From an uncultured Bacteroidales bacterium (GTDB lineage: Bacteria > Bacteroidota > Bacteroidia > Bacteroidales > F082), in contig CAMJRR010000003.1 of NCBI GenBank assembly GCA_946408345.1, positions 114,219-178,218 of the forward strand: a DNA stretch of 64,000 nucleotides. The letters run 5' to 3'. This document shows, piece after piece, positions 8,601 to 15,085 of the stretch; the stretch's first letter is position 1; every line of letters starts with the position of its first letter. Under the pieces are notes generated by a model. The model did no database searches, was not told the origin of the DNA, and saw only the letters and a program-made list of their open reading frames with translations. A program made the translations under genes and the position numbers.

Positions 8601-8724
8601 CGACGAAGGCATGAGCCTGCTGAAGCACTTCGGCGACGTGGCCAAGAAATACGACCGCACCGAACTATCGCAGCTGGTTTCCGACCAAATGACGCAGTTC
8701 CTTTCCTTGTATTACACAGAATAA
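5620..8724 (+). CDS. DUF2723 membrane protein, TMEM260-like GT-C glycosyltransferase (GT117)
   Basis: A 1034-residue protein with about a dozen hydrophobic segments in residues 10-340 and 510-640, then a soluble C-terminal half. The N terminus has the family signature WWDCGEYIS (32-40) followed by GHPPGAPLF (48-56); the acidic D/E pair in the first loop is where GT-C enzymes carry catalytic acids. DUF2723 is related to eukaryotic TMEM260, a protein O-mannosyltransferase, so a lipid-sugar-dependent protein glycosyltransferase is likely. The bacterial substrate is not known. It follows the DUF799 gene by 45 bp and may share its transcript. A strong hairpin follows the stop. Confidence 0.85.
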   Translation: MTFKRLNNITGWLAGLIATIVYFLTLEPTVSWWDCGEYISTAYKLQVGHPPGAPLFQMIGRFFSLFAGGDVTKVAMMVNVMSAICSGLTIVFLFWTITMMVQKVWMKEGEDAPWINKIGVLLAGFVGAVAYTFTESFWFNAVEGEVYAMSSLFTAITFWAILKWEQVADDPKSTRWIIFIAFLIGLSIGVHLLNLLCIPAFVYVVYFKKWKKTSFWGFVLAGVVSVALLWFLNMFLVPQVINMAGKMELFFVNSLGAPFNLGSIVYFAIIIGLIVWGLWYTGKKGKVIWNTAILSFMFILIGYSSFFMLIIRANTNTPINENEPKDALSMLAYINRDQYGSWPLLYGPYYNAPAVDLKDGKPVYVKDKEAGRYVITDDNKRSVPVYPDEMKTLFPRMWSTQRGSHSEIYESYRKNENGVVTGTPVRVRNYRGESVMVNKPTFGQNLKFFINYQCNWMYWRYFMWNFVGRQNDIESQGELSHGNWLSGISFIDNARLGDQDNIPACMQNPGRTTYYFLPLILGLIGLFWLLKNDLKQSWIIFLLFFLTGLAIIIYLNQTPQQPRERDYSYAGSFYAFAIWIGFGVIAIIDWIGKLTKKSSMVTTVAVGLACFLAVPCVLASNGWEEHNRSGKTSARDWARNYLAQLPPNSVIFTRGDNDTFPLWYVQEVEGFRTDVRVCNYMLSSGYWYVHQMGRKVYESEKLPLTLTQKEYNNGINESIPVEEEDYFQGKQVELKQVIDFIHNPKAVKRYVGGTYNYIPCRNVKLTVDKEACIRNGIVPESMKDQIVDEITWEIKDNWLYKNSIMLLDFFATNNWERPVYFTSFSDMSKVLGIDKYLHMEGLAYRFIPVEAEDYIKAYRGGVYRDGSYDLLVTKADQGITNWGSLNQDGVVPDRESVRNMSYAQLAYSRLAQALINHDQFDSAVIVMDKYQEFFPNEKFPAEIHTYQFPEMYYICGATDKGDTYMTNLVNNYCDKIRYYGNMKPKFRKYYEEDIDEGMSLLKHFGDVAKKYDRTELSQLVSDQMTQFLSLYYTE

Positions 8725-8745
8725 GGTTCTGACAAGGCCATAAAC

Positions 8746-8790
8746 AAAGCCAGCGTTCGAGGTGTTCTGACGCTGGCTTTAGTTTTAGAT
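8746..8790 (+). terminator. Terminator after the DUF2723 gene
   Basis: AAAGCCAGCGT and its complement ACGCTGGCTTT form an 11-bp stem with a 14-nt loop, followed by AGTTTTAG. The short T tract makes it moderate; the hairpin could also act on the opposite strand. Confidence 0.65.
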
Positions 8791-8803
8791 GGTTTCCTCA
8801 TTG

Positions 8804-9050
8804 TTATGCCTCAATGGGGATTAAAGTGCAGTTGAAATGTGCATCGTAGTCAAGAAGAATCTTCATGGCATTGTTCGGTGCTATCGTGACGCTGTCCAGT
8901 TTCATGGTGTAAACATTCTCGTGGCGGTTCAGTTTTTCCACCATTTGAATAGTTTCCTCCAACGACTTCTGGGCTTGGGGTTCTTTCTTGAAATGTTGTG
9001 CCGAGGCCGACATGATGCAGCACATCAGGGTTGCGAAAACAATAACTTTC
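8804..9050 (-). pseudogene. Truncated remnant of a YD-like repeat secreted protein
   Basis: The minus-strand frame reads LMCCIMSASAQ (signal peptide) then ETIQMVEKLNRHENVYTMKLDSVT and ILLDYDAHFNCT, closely matching the N termini of the intact paralogues at 12700 and 15086. It stops after about 73 residues, before any YD-like repeat. The natural start codon is lost: the ATG at about 9050 (MRKLLFSQP) is out of frame with the signal peptide, so an indel has separated start from frame. An internal ATG at 9025 gives the 73-aa ORF of the track, without a full signal peptide. Best read as a decayed gene. Confidence 0.7.
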
Positions 9051-9084
9051 TCATGATTATCATGTATTTATGGATTGACGATTA

Positions 9085-9300
9085 TCAATTAGATTTCCCA
9101 AAAGGGAATCTATAGGCATATTGCAAGAAAACGCCAAGCTTCAGGCAGTTTTTGACAAATGGATGAGAACCAGTCGCGCCGTCACTAAATTCAATCCTTT
9201 CGTCTTTAAGGTTGACAAGCGTCCACCAATGCCGAAGTCGGAATGGCCGATGGAATAGCTGAGAATATGTTGTAAGTAAAATCCTTCCACTGAATAAAGG
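9085..9300 (-). pseudogene. Frameshifted 3' remnant of an outer-membrane beta-barrel gene
   Basis: Minus-strand translation gives GFYLQHILSYSIGHSDFGIGG, then after one frame change IEFSDGATGSHPFVKN and LGVFLQYAYRFPFG followed by TGA at 9085. Alternating hydrophobic/aromatic residues and the aromatic-rich end look like the last strands of a barrel protein. There is no start codon and a frameshift is needed near 9190. No intact paralogue in this window matches clearly, so the parent family is uncertain. Confidence 0.4.
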
Positions 9301-9314
9301 ATACTCAAACAGTC

Positions 9315-10103
9315 TTATTCTACAATAAACTTGTTGCTCACTCCATTGTATTCATAAACATAGATGCCAGGTGCATAGGTGCTCACATTGAGATGGATCC
9401 TATCGGCATCGGGCGAAAGCATCTTGGTGTCCACCAATCGGCCTTGTGAGTCGTAAACATGCATCTCGGTGGCTTTCCCATTCACAGTGTAAGGCAGTGC
9501 AATCATAAACTTGGCAGGGTTCGGATACGGATTTTGTTGGGTGATGACCATCTCTTCTGCCGAAAGATTGCCTTGGGTGGCATATATCTCAAGGTTGTAG
9601 TTTTCGCTGTAATCAACCAGATCGAATCTTAATTCATTGCCTACCCTATAAATTCCATTCAGCAAATATCCATTTTCACAAAACAGGATTTCACCCTCTT
9701 CGTTTATGAAAACCGTTGTTGCAGTACCGCCGCCGTACATTGACCTGACACAAAGGCCAATCTCAATCTTATCGTCAGTGTTAAACAAATGTTTTCCTGC
9801 GATAACCACATTGAAACCCGTAAAACTGGTAATCCATTCTCCATTCAAGGTGAAGGGAATCTCTTTCGTTAATTCAAAACTCGCATCATATACTGAAAAT
9901 CCCCTTAGGGCACCAGTATCATCATATTCGCCGAGAACATACGACACCTCGGGCAAGACCTCACAGACATATTCGCGAATCGATTGTTGGAAAACAGGCT
10001 GAATGTCTGATCCATGGTTGGTGAAAGAATGCAACAAAGTGGCTTGGGAGAAGGAAGTCAGGGTTGCAAATACGATAACTAAGGTCAAAATCATTTTTTT
10101 CAT
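9315..10103 (-). CDS. Secreted protein with T9SS type A sorting domain
   Basis: A 262-residue protein. The signal peptide MKKMILTLVIVFATLTSFSQ defines the start at 10103; the ORF track adds nine upstream residues. The middle part (20-190) is beta-rich with no family I recognise. The last ~75 residues (NPYPNPAKFMI, VYDSQGRLV, YAPGIYVYEY, KFIVE) form a type IX secretion C-terminal sorting domain, so the protein is expected to cross the outer membrane by T9SS and be surface-attached or released. It heads the 3' end of a run of secreted-protein genes on this strand. Confidence 0.8.
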   Translation of the reverse strand: MKKMILTLVIVFATLTSFSQATLLHSFTNHGSDIQPVFQQSIREYVCEVLPEVSYVLGEYDDTGALRGFSVYDASFELTKEIPFTLNGEWITSFTGFNVVIAGKHLFNTDDKIEIGLCVRSMYGGGTATTVFINEEGEILFCENGYLLNGIYRVGNELRFDLVDYSENYNLEIYATQGNLSAEEMVITQQNPYPNPAKFMIALPYTVNGKATEMHVYDSQGRLVDTKMLSPDADRIHLNVSTYAPGIYVYEYNGVSNKFIVE

Positions 10104-10194
10104 TTTGTCGGATTGCCGGTTATATCCCATCGGCCCATCGGTTTTATTTATACTAAATTTGCTTGTCTACTTAGATTCAATATTACTCAATTAC

Positions 10195-10830
10195 TCACGG
10201 CATCCTATATAAACTCACCTTATTATCCAAGGTGCATTGTATCAACCCGAATTGTTTGGCATAATAGATCTCCGTCGGGAAATTCATGGTTCGCGGATAG
10301 GCAATGTCAATGAGTTTGAGGTGCATCACGCCTTCATAGTTCTTTCCGCTCACCCCGAAGGAATCAAGGTATTCCACTGTGTATTCCATCCCTCCATTGT
10401 AATCCGTCTCGTAGCATTTGTCGGGATAAAACTGGTTGCCGTCGATGCGCATGGCATAAATGGCTTCGTTGAAATACATCCTGAACTCGTCGGTGCCTTC
10501 GTGCTCGTCGTCATTTTTGTAGGCAGAGAGGGCGGTCGAAACCCGTATCGATCCGTAGGTGTTCGACCCGCTTTGGTCAATGTGCTCATGCACACCTTTG
10601 TCCGTTGGGATAATGAAAAGAATGGCAGCCCCTGTTTCCGTAGAATAGGAACTGGCGGCATCAAACCTGAACGATTGCATGATGCCATTGTCGTCCATCA
10701 TCGTGAAATGGAGGTTCGTAGTGTCGGCGAACCAGTCACGATTGGCATCGTTCACTTGATAGAATTTCGTCTTCACGCAAGAGGCCATCACCAAAGCCAA
10801 TGCACACACGATTATGATTCTATTCTTCAT
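10195..10830 (-). CDS. Lipoprotein of unknown function
   Basis: A 211-residue predicted lipoprotein; the start at 10830 (MKNRIIIVCALALVMASC) gives a lipobox with Cys at 18, whereas the ORF track extends upstream through the neighbouring gene. No domain is recognised. Its C-terminal pattern (EIYYAKQFGLIQCTLDN) resembles the end of the next upstream lipoprotein (ETYYYNYEKGLLGVIMSN), suggesting the two are diverged tandem paralogues. The start overlaps the upstream gene by 11 bp. Confidence 0.7.
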   Translation of the reverse strand: MKNRIIIVCALALVMASCVKTKFYQVNDANRDWFADTTNLHFTMMDDNGIMQSFRFDAASSYSTETGAAILFIIPTDKGVHEHIDQSGSNTYGSIRVSTALSAYKNDDEHEGTDEFRMYFNEAIYAMRIDGNQFYPDKCYETDYNGGMEYTVEYLDSFGVSGKNYEGVMHLKLIDIAYPRTMNFPTEIYYAKQFGLIQCTLDNKVSLYRMP

Positions 10831-11485
10831 AGTACCAGTATTTTTCACCGTTCGACATGATGACTCCCAACAGGCCCTTCTCGTAGTTGTAGTAATACGT
10901 TTCAGCATAGATAGAGCCTTCCTCTACGTTGTTATAATAACACTCTTCTGCCTTCAGCTTGAATACATCATGGTAGTATTGGCCATTGATTTCCAAAGAA
11001 TCGACCACATTGTAGTTGGAATGGTCCTCACCGATGAAAGGAAACCTTGCGGCACCCACGGCATAAAGGTTAGCTTGTCTTTCTGATTCCCACCCTTCTT
11101 CTTCAAACATCATGTATAAATTCGAGAAATTGATTTCCACCTCGAAAAGAGGATAATTCGGTGTGCATTTCGTGATGTCCACCTCATAATCATAATAAAA
11201 GTTCGGGGCGGGCTTGTATTTTTCAAGATAGATGTAGTTGTCACCAGACTCTTTCTGGCGGTGGCGCGACACGGAGAAGTCGATAATCACGCGGTCGCTC
11301 TCGTGCTGCAAGCGGAACATGTCGCCGTTTTGGTAAGGCACAGTGGCTAAATAACGTTCTGGGATTTTCCCAAAATCCTTATAGATGGGTTCTTTGTGTC
11401 GAGGACAAGCTGTAAGCAACACCATCATGGCTCCTAAAACAATAGGAAGCAATACAATTCTGAAAACTTTATTCGTTTTATTCAT
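10820..11485 (-). CDS. Lipoprotein of unknown function, paralogue of the downstream gene
   Basis: A 221-residue lipoprotein with a longer n-region and lipobox MVLLTAC (Cys about 27). The mature part is rich in Tyr and acidic residues; no known domain is recognised. It shares a C-terminal pattern (YYNYEKGLLGVIMSNGEKYW) with its downstream neighbour and overlaps it by 11 bp, so the pair is probably co-expressed. Location would be the inner leaflet of the outer membrane or the surface. Confidence 0.7.
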   Translation of the reverse strand: MNKTNKVFRIVLLPIVLGAMMVLLTACPRHKEPIYKDFGKIPERYLATVPYQNGDMFRLQHESDRVIIDFSVSRHRQKESGDNYIYLEKYKPAPNFYYDYEVDITKCTPNYPLFEVEINFSNLYMMFEEEGWESERQANLYAVGAARFPFIGEDHSNYNVVDSLEINGQYYHDVFKLKAEECYYNNVEEGSIYAETYYYNYEKGLLGVIMSNGEKYWYYEE

Positions 11486-11563
11486 GGGTTGTGTTTTTGA
11501 ATTACAGCCGCAAAAAGGGCCAAATTTTTCTTATATGTTTGGTTTAGTTTTATCTTTGTCACA

Positions 11564-12694
11564 TTAGTAAATCAATCCCGAACCGCCCACTGAAATCATG
11601 TGGATGGCAGAGATGCCACCGCCAAAATTCGACAAACCGCAATGGTATTTTATTCCGATAGATCCCCCTTCGAAAGCACCATGCGTCTTGATACTTAACA
11701 ACAAACCTGCACGTGCAGTTTGATAAAATTTCTCCAACTCATCTATCTCATCATACGACAATTGCTTGTCGCTATAAGTCTCCCAACATCCACCGACACC
11801 CAACACAGGCGAAACGCTCAACCTTTTGCCCGAAAACACGGGATAAGAGGCATCCAAATAGAAATTAAACAGTGTATTGTGACGACCAGCTTCATAAACT
11901 CCTGTTGAATATGGTTTGTCCACCTTAGTTTTGCTCAGCACAATGTCGTAACCCAATTCCAACAATAGCTTTTTGTAAGCCAAGGCAAAGCTTAGTCCAA
12001 AACCAACGATGGGTGTCATGGTCTCGCTCAGCTTGCCCGTTACATAGCCACCACACAAGTCCAAGCCCATACCCCAGCCCCAATTATCTTTGTTGGCCCT
12101 GATTGCGTGTGTTGATATCACATGATGGACAAACCACATGTAGTCGCTGTTGGGATAGTTTTCCAAGAATTTTTCGGATTTATTGTCCAACTCATTTTGG
12201 TTTTTATAGGAAAACGGTGTCACAAGCCAATCCAAGAAGAGTGTCAAGAAAGCCTTGTCCTCGGCTGAAGCATCCGCTTCCTCAACATTGAATCGGAGCA
12301 GATGCTCATCCTCCACGCTACGCCGATAGAGCTGTGTTCTTAGTTCGTCGTTTGCTGGCATTATTTTGGCGTTCAAATTCGCATCAAAAGTGGAGTCTAT
12401 CTGCCGCATATAGACCGTTAAAGCATCAAATTCGCGTGTCCACATCAGGATTTGGCACAATTCCATCGGAGTAAGTGCGAAATAATGCTCATCCTCCAAA
12501 CCCAAAAGATAGTCTTTGACTTCCGTCACTTTTTCATAATCTCGGTCCAGAAGCTTCTCTAACAGGAAAGCTCGTCCTTTTTCAATCTTTGTGCCCTTCG
12601 ACTGAAGGATTTCTTCCTCGATCTGTGCATAGCAGCCAATGGGAACGGCAAACAAAACTGCCAATGCCATTGCAAATAATAACGTCTTTTTCAT
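11564..12694 (-). CDS. Predicted outer-membrane protein with helical N-terminal domain
   Basis: A 376-residue protein: signal peptide MKKTLLFAMALAVLFAVPIGCYAQ, a charged helical domain (25-200), then a beta-rich region from about 205 (GWGMGLDLCGGYVTGKL, GFGLSFALAYKKLLLELGYDI, LSVSPVLGVGG) with barrel-like alternation to the C terminus. I do not recognise the family. The first 13 residues are identical to those of the unrelated lipoprotein at 14185 and the DNA there is nearly identical, which points to exchange of 5' ends. Confidence 0.65.
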   Translation of the reverse strand: MKKTLLFAMALAVLFAVPIGCYAQIEEEILQSKGTKIEKGRAFLLEKLLDRDYEKVTEVKDYLLGLEDEHYFALTPMELCQILMWTREFDALTVYMRQIDSTFDANLNAKIMPANDELRTQLYRRSVEDEHLLRFNVEEADASAEDKAFLTLFLDWLVTPFSYKNQNELDNKSEKFLENYPNSDYMWFVHHVISTHAIRANKDNWGWGMGLDLCGGYVTGKLSETMTPIVGFGLSFALAYKKLLLELGYDIVLSKTKVDKPYSTGVYEAGRHNTLFNFYLDASYPVFSGKRLSVSPVLGVGGCWETYSDKQLSYDEIDELEKFYQTARAGLLLSIKTHGAFEGGSIGIKYHCGLSNFGGGISAIHMISVGGSGLIY

Positions 12695-12699
12695 GGTTT

Positions 12700-14058
12700 T
12701 TATCTATTAACGACAATTTTCTGCGTGGAATTGCCCACCGTGACAAAATACATCCCCTCAGCCAATCCCGACACATCAATCTGCTGGGTTTCACCCATAA
12801 TTTGCCCCTGTAGCAACACCTGTCCCATCAGATTGCTGATACGATACGTCTGTCCCTGTAGAGACGCAATGCTCTGCGTCTCCAATACCAACACCCCATC
12901 CGTCGGGTTAGGATACATCCCCATCACACCCGCCGTCGGCTCGTCTATCCCGTCAGTCGATGAGTAATGGAAATCAAAATAGTAATAGTCGCCATCGTCA
13001 TCCATGATGAGCTGTTCCACCTTGTTACGAAGCGGGACTTCCCAGTCTAACAATTCCCAAAACAATGGAAGGCCTGAGATGTATTCGATTTCGGGCGTTC
13101 CGTAGGCGATATGATAGACTTCTTCCAATTCCCATGCTTCATCATAAGGATAATAGAAGTATTCATAATAGTCGGTGCAATTGTTGTCGTCATCATACAA
13201 ATACTCGAACTTGTCGCGATAAGTCCAGTCCTGTGCGCCTGGCTGATGATAATATGAGATTTCGGTAAGAAGATTCCCCGATGCATCATGGTCATAACTA
13301 TGTTTGTACTGCTCATACCATTCTTCCCCGTTCCATCCGTATTCAATCTCTTCATAACACTGCTGGGATTCATAATGGTAAACGGTTTTGCTTATCGTAT
13401 ACCAGTATCCCGTCCAGTAGCTATCAATTTCCTCGGTGCAAAGGCCTTCTTCGTAGTGGTATTCGGTTCTGCCATCGCCTACCCATTCCCCACTCTCATT
13501 GGGAATGTAGGTGGTCGTCACTTGAAGAAGCCCGTCCTCATAATCCCAGGTTTGCTTGTTCGTTTCCACCCAATTTCCACCCTCCATCCAGTATCTCATG
13601 GAAAGGACAACATGCTTGTCTTCATCGTATGACAGGACGATTTTCTCGTACATTTGCCATGTTTCATTGAAAAAGGAGTAATAGATTTCCTCCACAAGGT
13701 TTTGCGCATTGTAGTAATAATCTTCTTTATCCCCGGCGTCGTAGTCAATTATGGAGGTCAGACGGTCTTGCTCATCGTAGACGTACTCGTAGGCAAACTC
13801 CATTTCCCACTCGTCATCAAGATAATAAATGGCAAACCAAGTACAATTGGAATGCGTGTCGTAATCGAGAATGACTTTCATGTATTCGCTCGTGACGCTG
13901 TCCAATTCAGTAGTGTACACATTCTCGCGGCTGTTCATTTTCTCCACCAGCCGCAAGCTCTCTTCCCAAGACCTCGGTTTGGATTCTTTCCTGATAGGTT
14001 GTGCCGAAGCCGAAATAAGGCAGCACATCAAGGCTGCAATTAAAATGGTGTTTTTCAT
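12700..14058 (-). CDS. YD-like repeat secreted protein with T9SS sorting domain
   Basis: A 452-residue protein starting at 14058 (MKNTILIAALMCCLISASAQ); the track extends 22 residues too far. After a conserved N-terminal block (SLRLVEKMNSRENVYTTELD) the body consists of about eight imperfect 30-45-residue units of the form Y-x-YD-x-x-x-x-L-x-x-x-x-YY-x-x-x-W, similar to YD/RHS repeats and rich in Tyr and Trp. The final 75 residues (GMYPNPTDGVLVL, GLAEGMYFVTV, QKIVVNR) are a type IX sorting domain. It is a paralogue of the gene at 15086 and of the remnant at 8804. A surface role such as adhesion is an inference. Confidence 0.8.
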   Translation of the reverse strand: MKNTILIAALMCCLISASAQPIRKESKPRSWEESLRLVEKMNSRENVYTTELDSVTSEYMKVILDYDTHSNCTWFAIYYLDDEWEMEFAYEYVYDEQDRLTSIIDYDAGDKEDYYYNAQNLVEEIYYSFFNETWQMYEKIVLSYDEDKHVVLSMRYWMEGGNWVETNKQTWDYEDGLLQVTTTYIPNESGEWVGDGRTEYHYEEGLCTEEIDSYWTGYWYTISKTVYHYESQQCYEEIEYGWNGEEWYEQYKHSYDHDASGNLLTEISYYHQPGAQDWTYRDKFEYLYDDDNNCTDYYEYFYYPYDEAWELEEVYHIAYGTPEIEYISGLPLFWELLDWEVPLRNKVEQLIMDDDGDYYYFDFHYSSTDGIDEPTAGVMGMYPNPTDGVLVLETQSIASLQGQTYRISNLMGQVLLQGQIMGETQQIDVSGLAEGMYFVTVGNSTQKIVVNR

Positions 14059-14084
14059 CGTATCAAAGATTTGAAATTCTTGCT

Positions 14085-14093
14085 GCAAAAGTA
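14085..14093 (-). promoter_or_regulatory. -7 promoter box of the YD-like repeat gene
   Basis: TACTTTTGC on the minus strand, 27 bp from the start codon. The following AATTTCAAATCTTTGATA is shared with the leader of the paralogue at 15086, whose box is the variant TACTTCTGC (16509-16517). Confidence 0.55.
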
Positions 14094-14184
14094 TAGCAAA
14101 AAAACGCTGTTTTTCCGATGCCAAAGCCCATTACAAACTTTTCCAAAACTTCATTGTTGATTATCAGTCACTTGAACTTCTTGA

Positions 14185-15027
14185 TTACAACATTTTTCCT
14201 CTTGCGTCCATACACTCCGTCTGTATGGCCGTCTCCAACGGCCTTGCAATCAGATCGCCGTTGACATTATACTCGATGATAATTTTTATCCAACCAAGGC
14301 GTGCCGTACTTTCTTCAATATACTTGAAGCCGATATAGGCTGCCTCGCCAATCGGAAGATTATAGCATTCTACCGAGGCAAGAACTTCTGATACATACAC
14401 GGTGGCTTCCGTCACTTCAGGGTTGAGAAGATACGGGAATTCCCTATTAGATTCGTATAAAACAAAATAAGGATAAGGACTTGACATAAAGGAATCATCC
14501 GAATTTAGCATGTCATCTTTCTCATGTTGAACAAGAACATCCAAATTGTAGGATTCTTGGAGCGGGTCAGATTCAAGCAGTTTGTTGCATGTCAGTCTGT
14601 AATCAAGATAAATCAAGGGAATGCTGTCGGTGGGATAAATGGTTGAGTCGACATGATAGTAAACTTCGTTCAAGACGGTTTGCGAATGAAATTTCAAGTT
14701 GCTGGAACTGTGCAGCGAAATGTTATACATATACCTTGGATGATTGAGGTCTTCGCTGTTGGGGTCAACGGACACTTCCGATACTATTGAAAAATCATTG
14801 GTTCCATCCCCATTCACGTCAAATTCCTTTGAGTAGTATGACATATCACTATTTAGTTCAAAGTACTCCCACTCAATGTTGTCGTAGATCACGACATCCA
14901 TGCCTTCATAATCACCGAAGGTGATTTGGTTAGTGGTAGGCTCTTCCCCTGGTTTCGGGTCTTTCCCGCACGACGGCATAATGCAAACCACCGCCAGTGC
15001 CATTGCGAATAATAACGTCTTTTTCAT
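14185..15027 (-). CDS. Lipoprotein with calcium-binding-like motif
   Basis: A 280-residue lipoprotein: MKKTLLFAMALAVVCIMPSC, lipobox Cys at 20, followed by a Pro/Glu/Thr linker. At about residues 70-80 DVNGDGTNDF matches the acidic calcium loop seen in dockerin, FG-GAP and EF-hand-like repeats. The rest is beta-rich and not recognised. The signal peptide is nearly identical in DNA and protein to that of the gene at 11564 although the mature proteins are unrelated. It lies between the two YD-like repeat paralogues. Confidence 0.65.
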   Translation of the reverse strand: MKKTLLFAMALAVVCIMPSCGKDPKPGEEPTTNQITFGDYEGMDVVIYDNIEWEYFELNSDMSYYSKEFDVNGDGTNDFSIVSEVSVDPNSEDLNHPRYMYNISLHSSSNLKFHSQTVLNEVYYHVDSTIYPTDSIPLIYLDYRLTCNKLLESDPLQESYNLDVLVQHEKDDMLNSDDSFMSSPYPYFVLYESNREFPYLLNPEVTEATVYVSEVLASVECYNLPIGEAAYIGFKYIEESTARLGWIKIIIEYNVNGDLIARPLETAIQTECMDARGKML

Positions 15028-15085
15028 TGCTGTTGTTATTATTGGTTCTCTTTTTTCTTTTGTCGTTTCGTGTCACCGGAAATCT

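Noticed and set aside
12592-12616. Third copy of the REP-like element (CCCTTCGACTGAAGG)
   Set aside because: Only a short part matches, and it encodes a normal stretch of the barrel gene.
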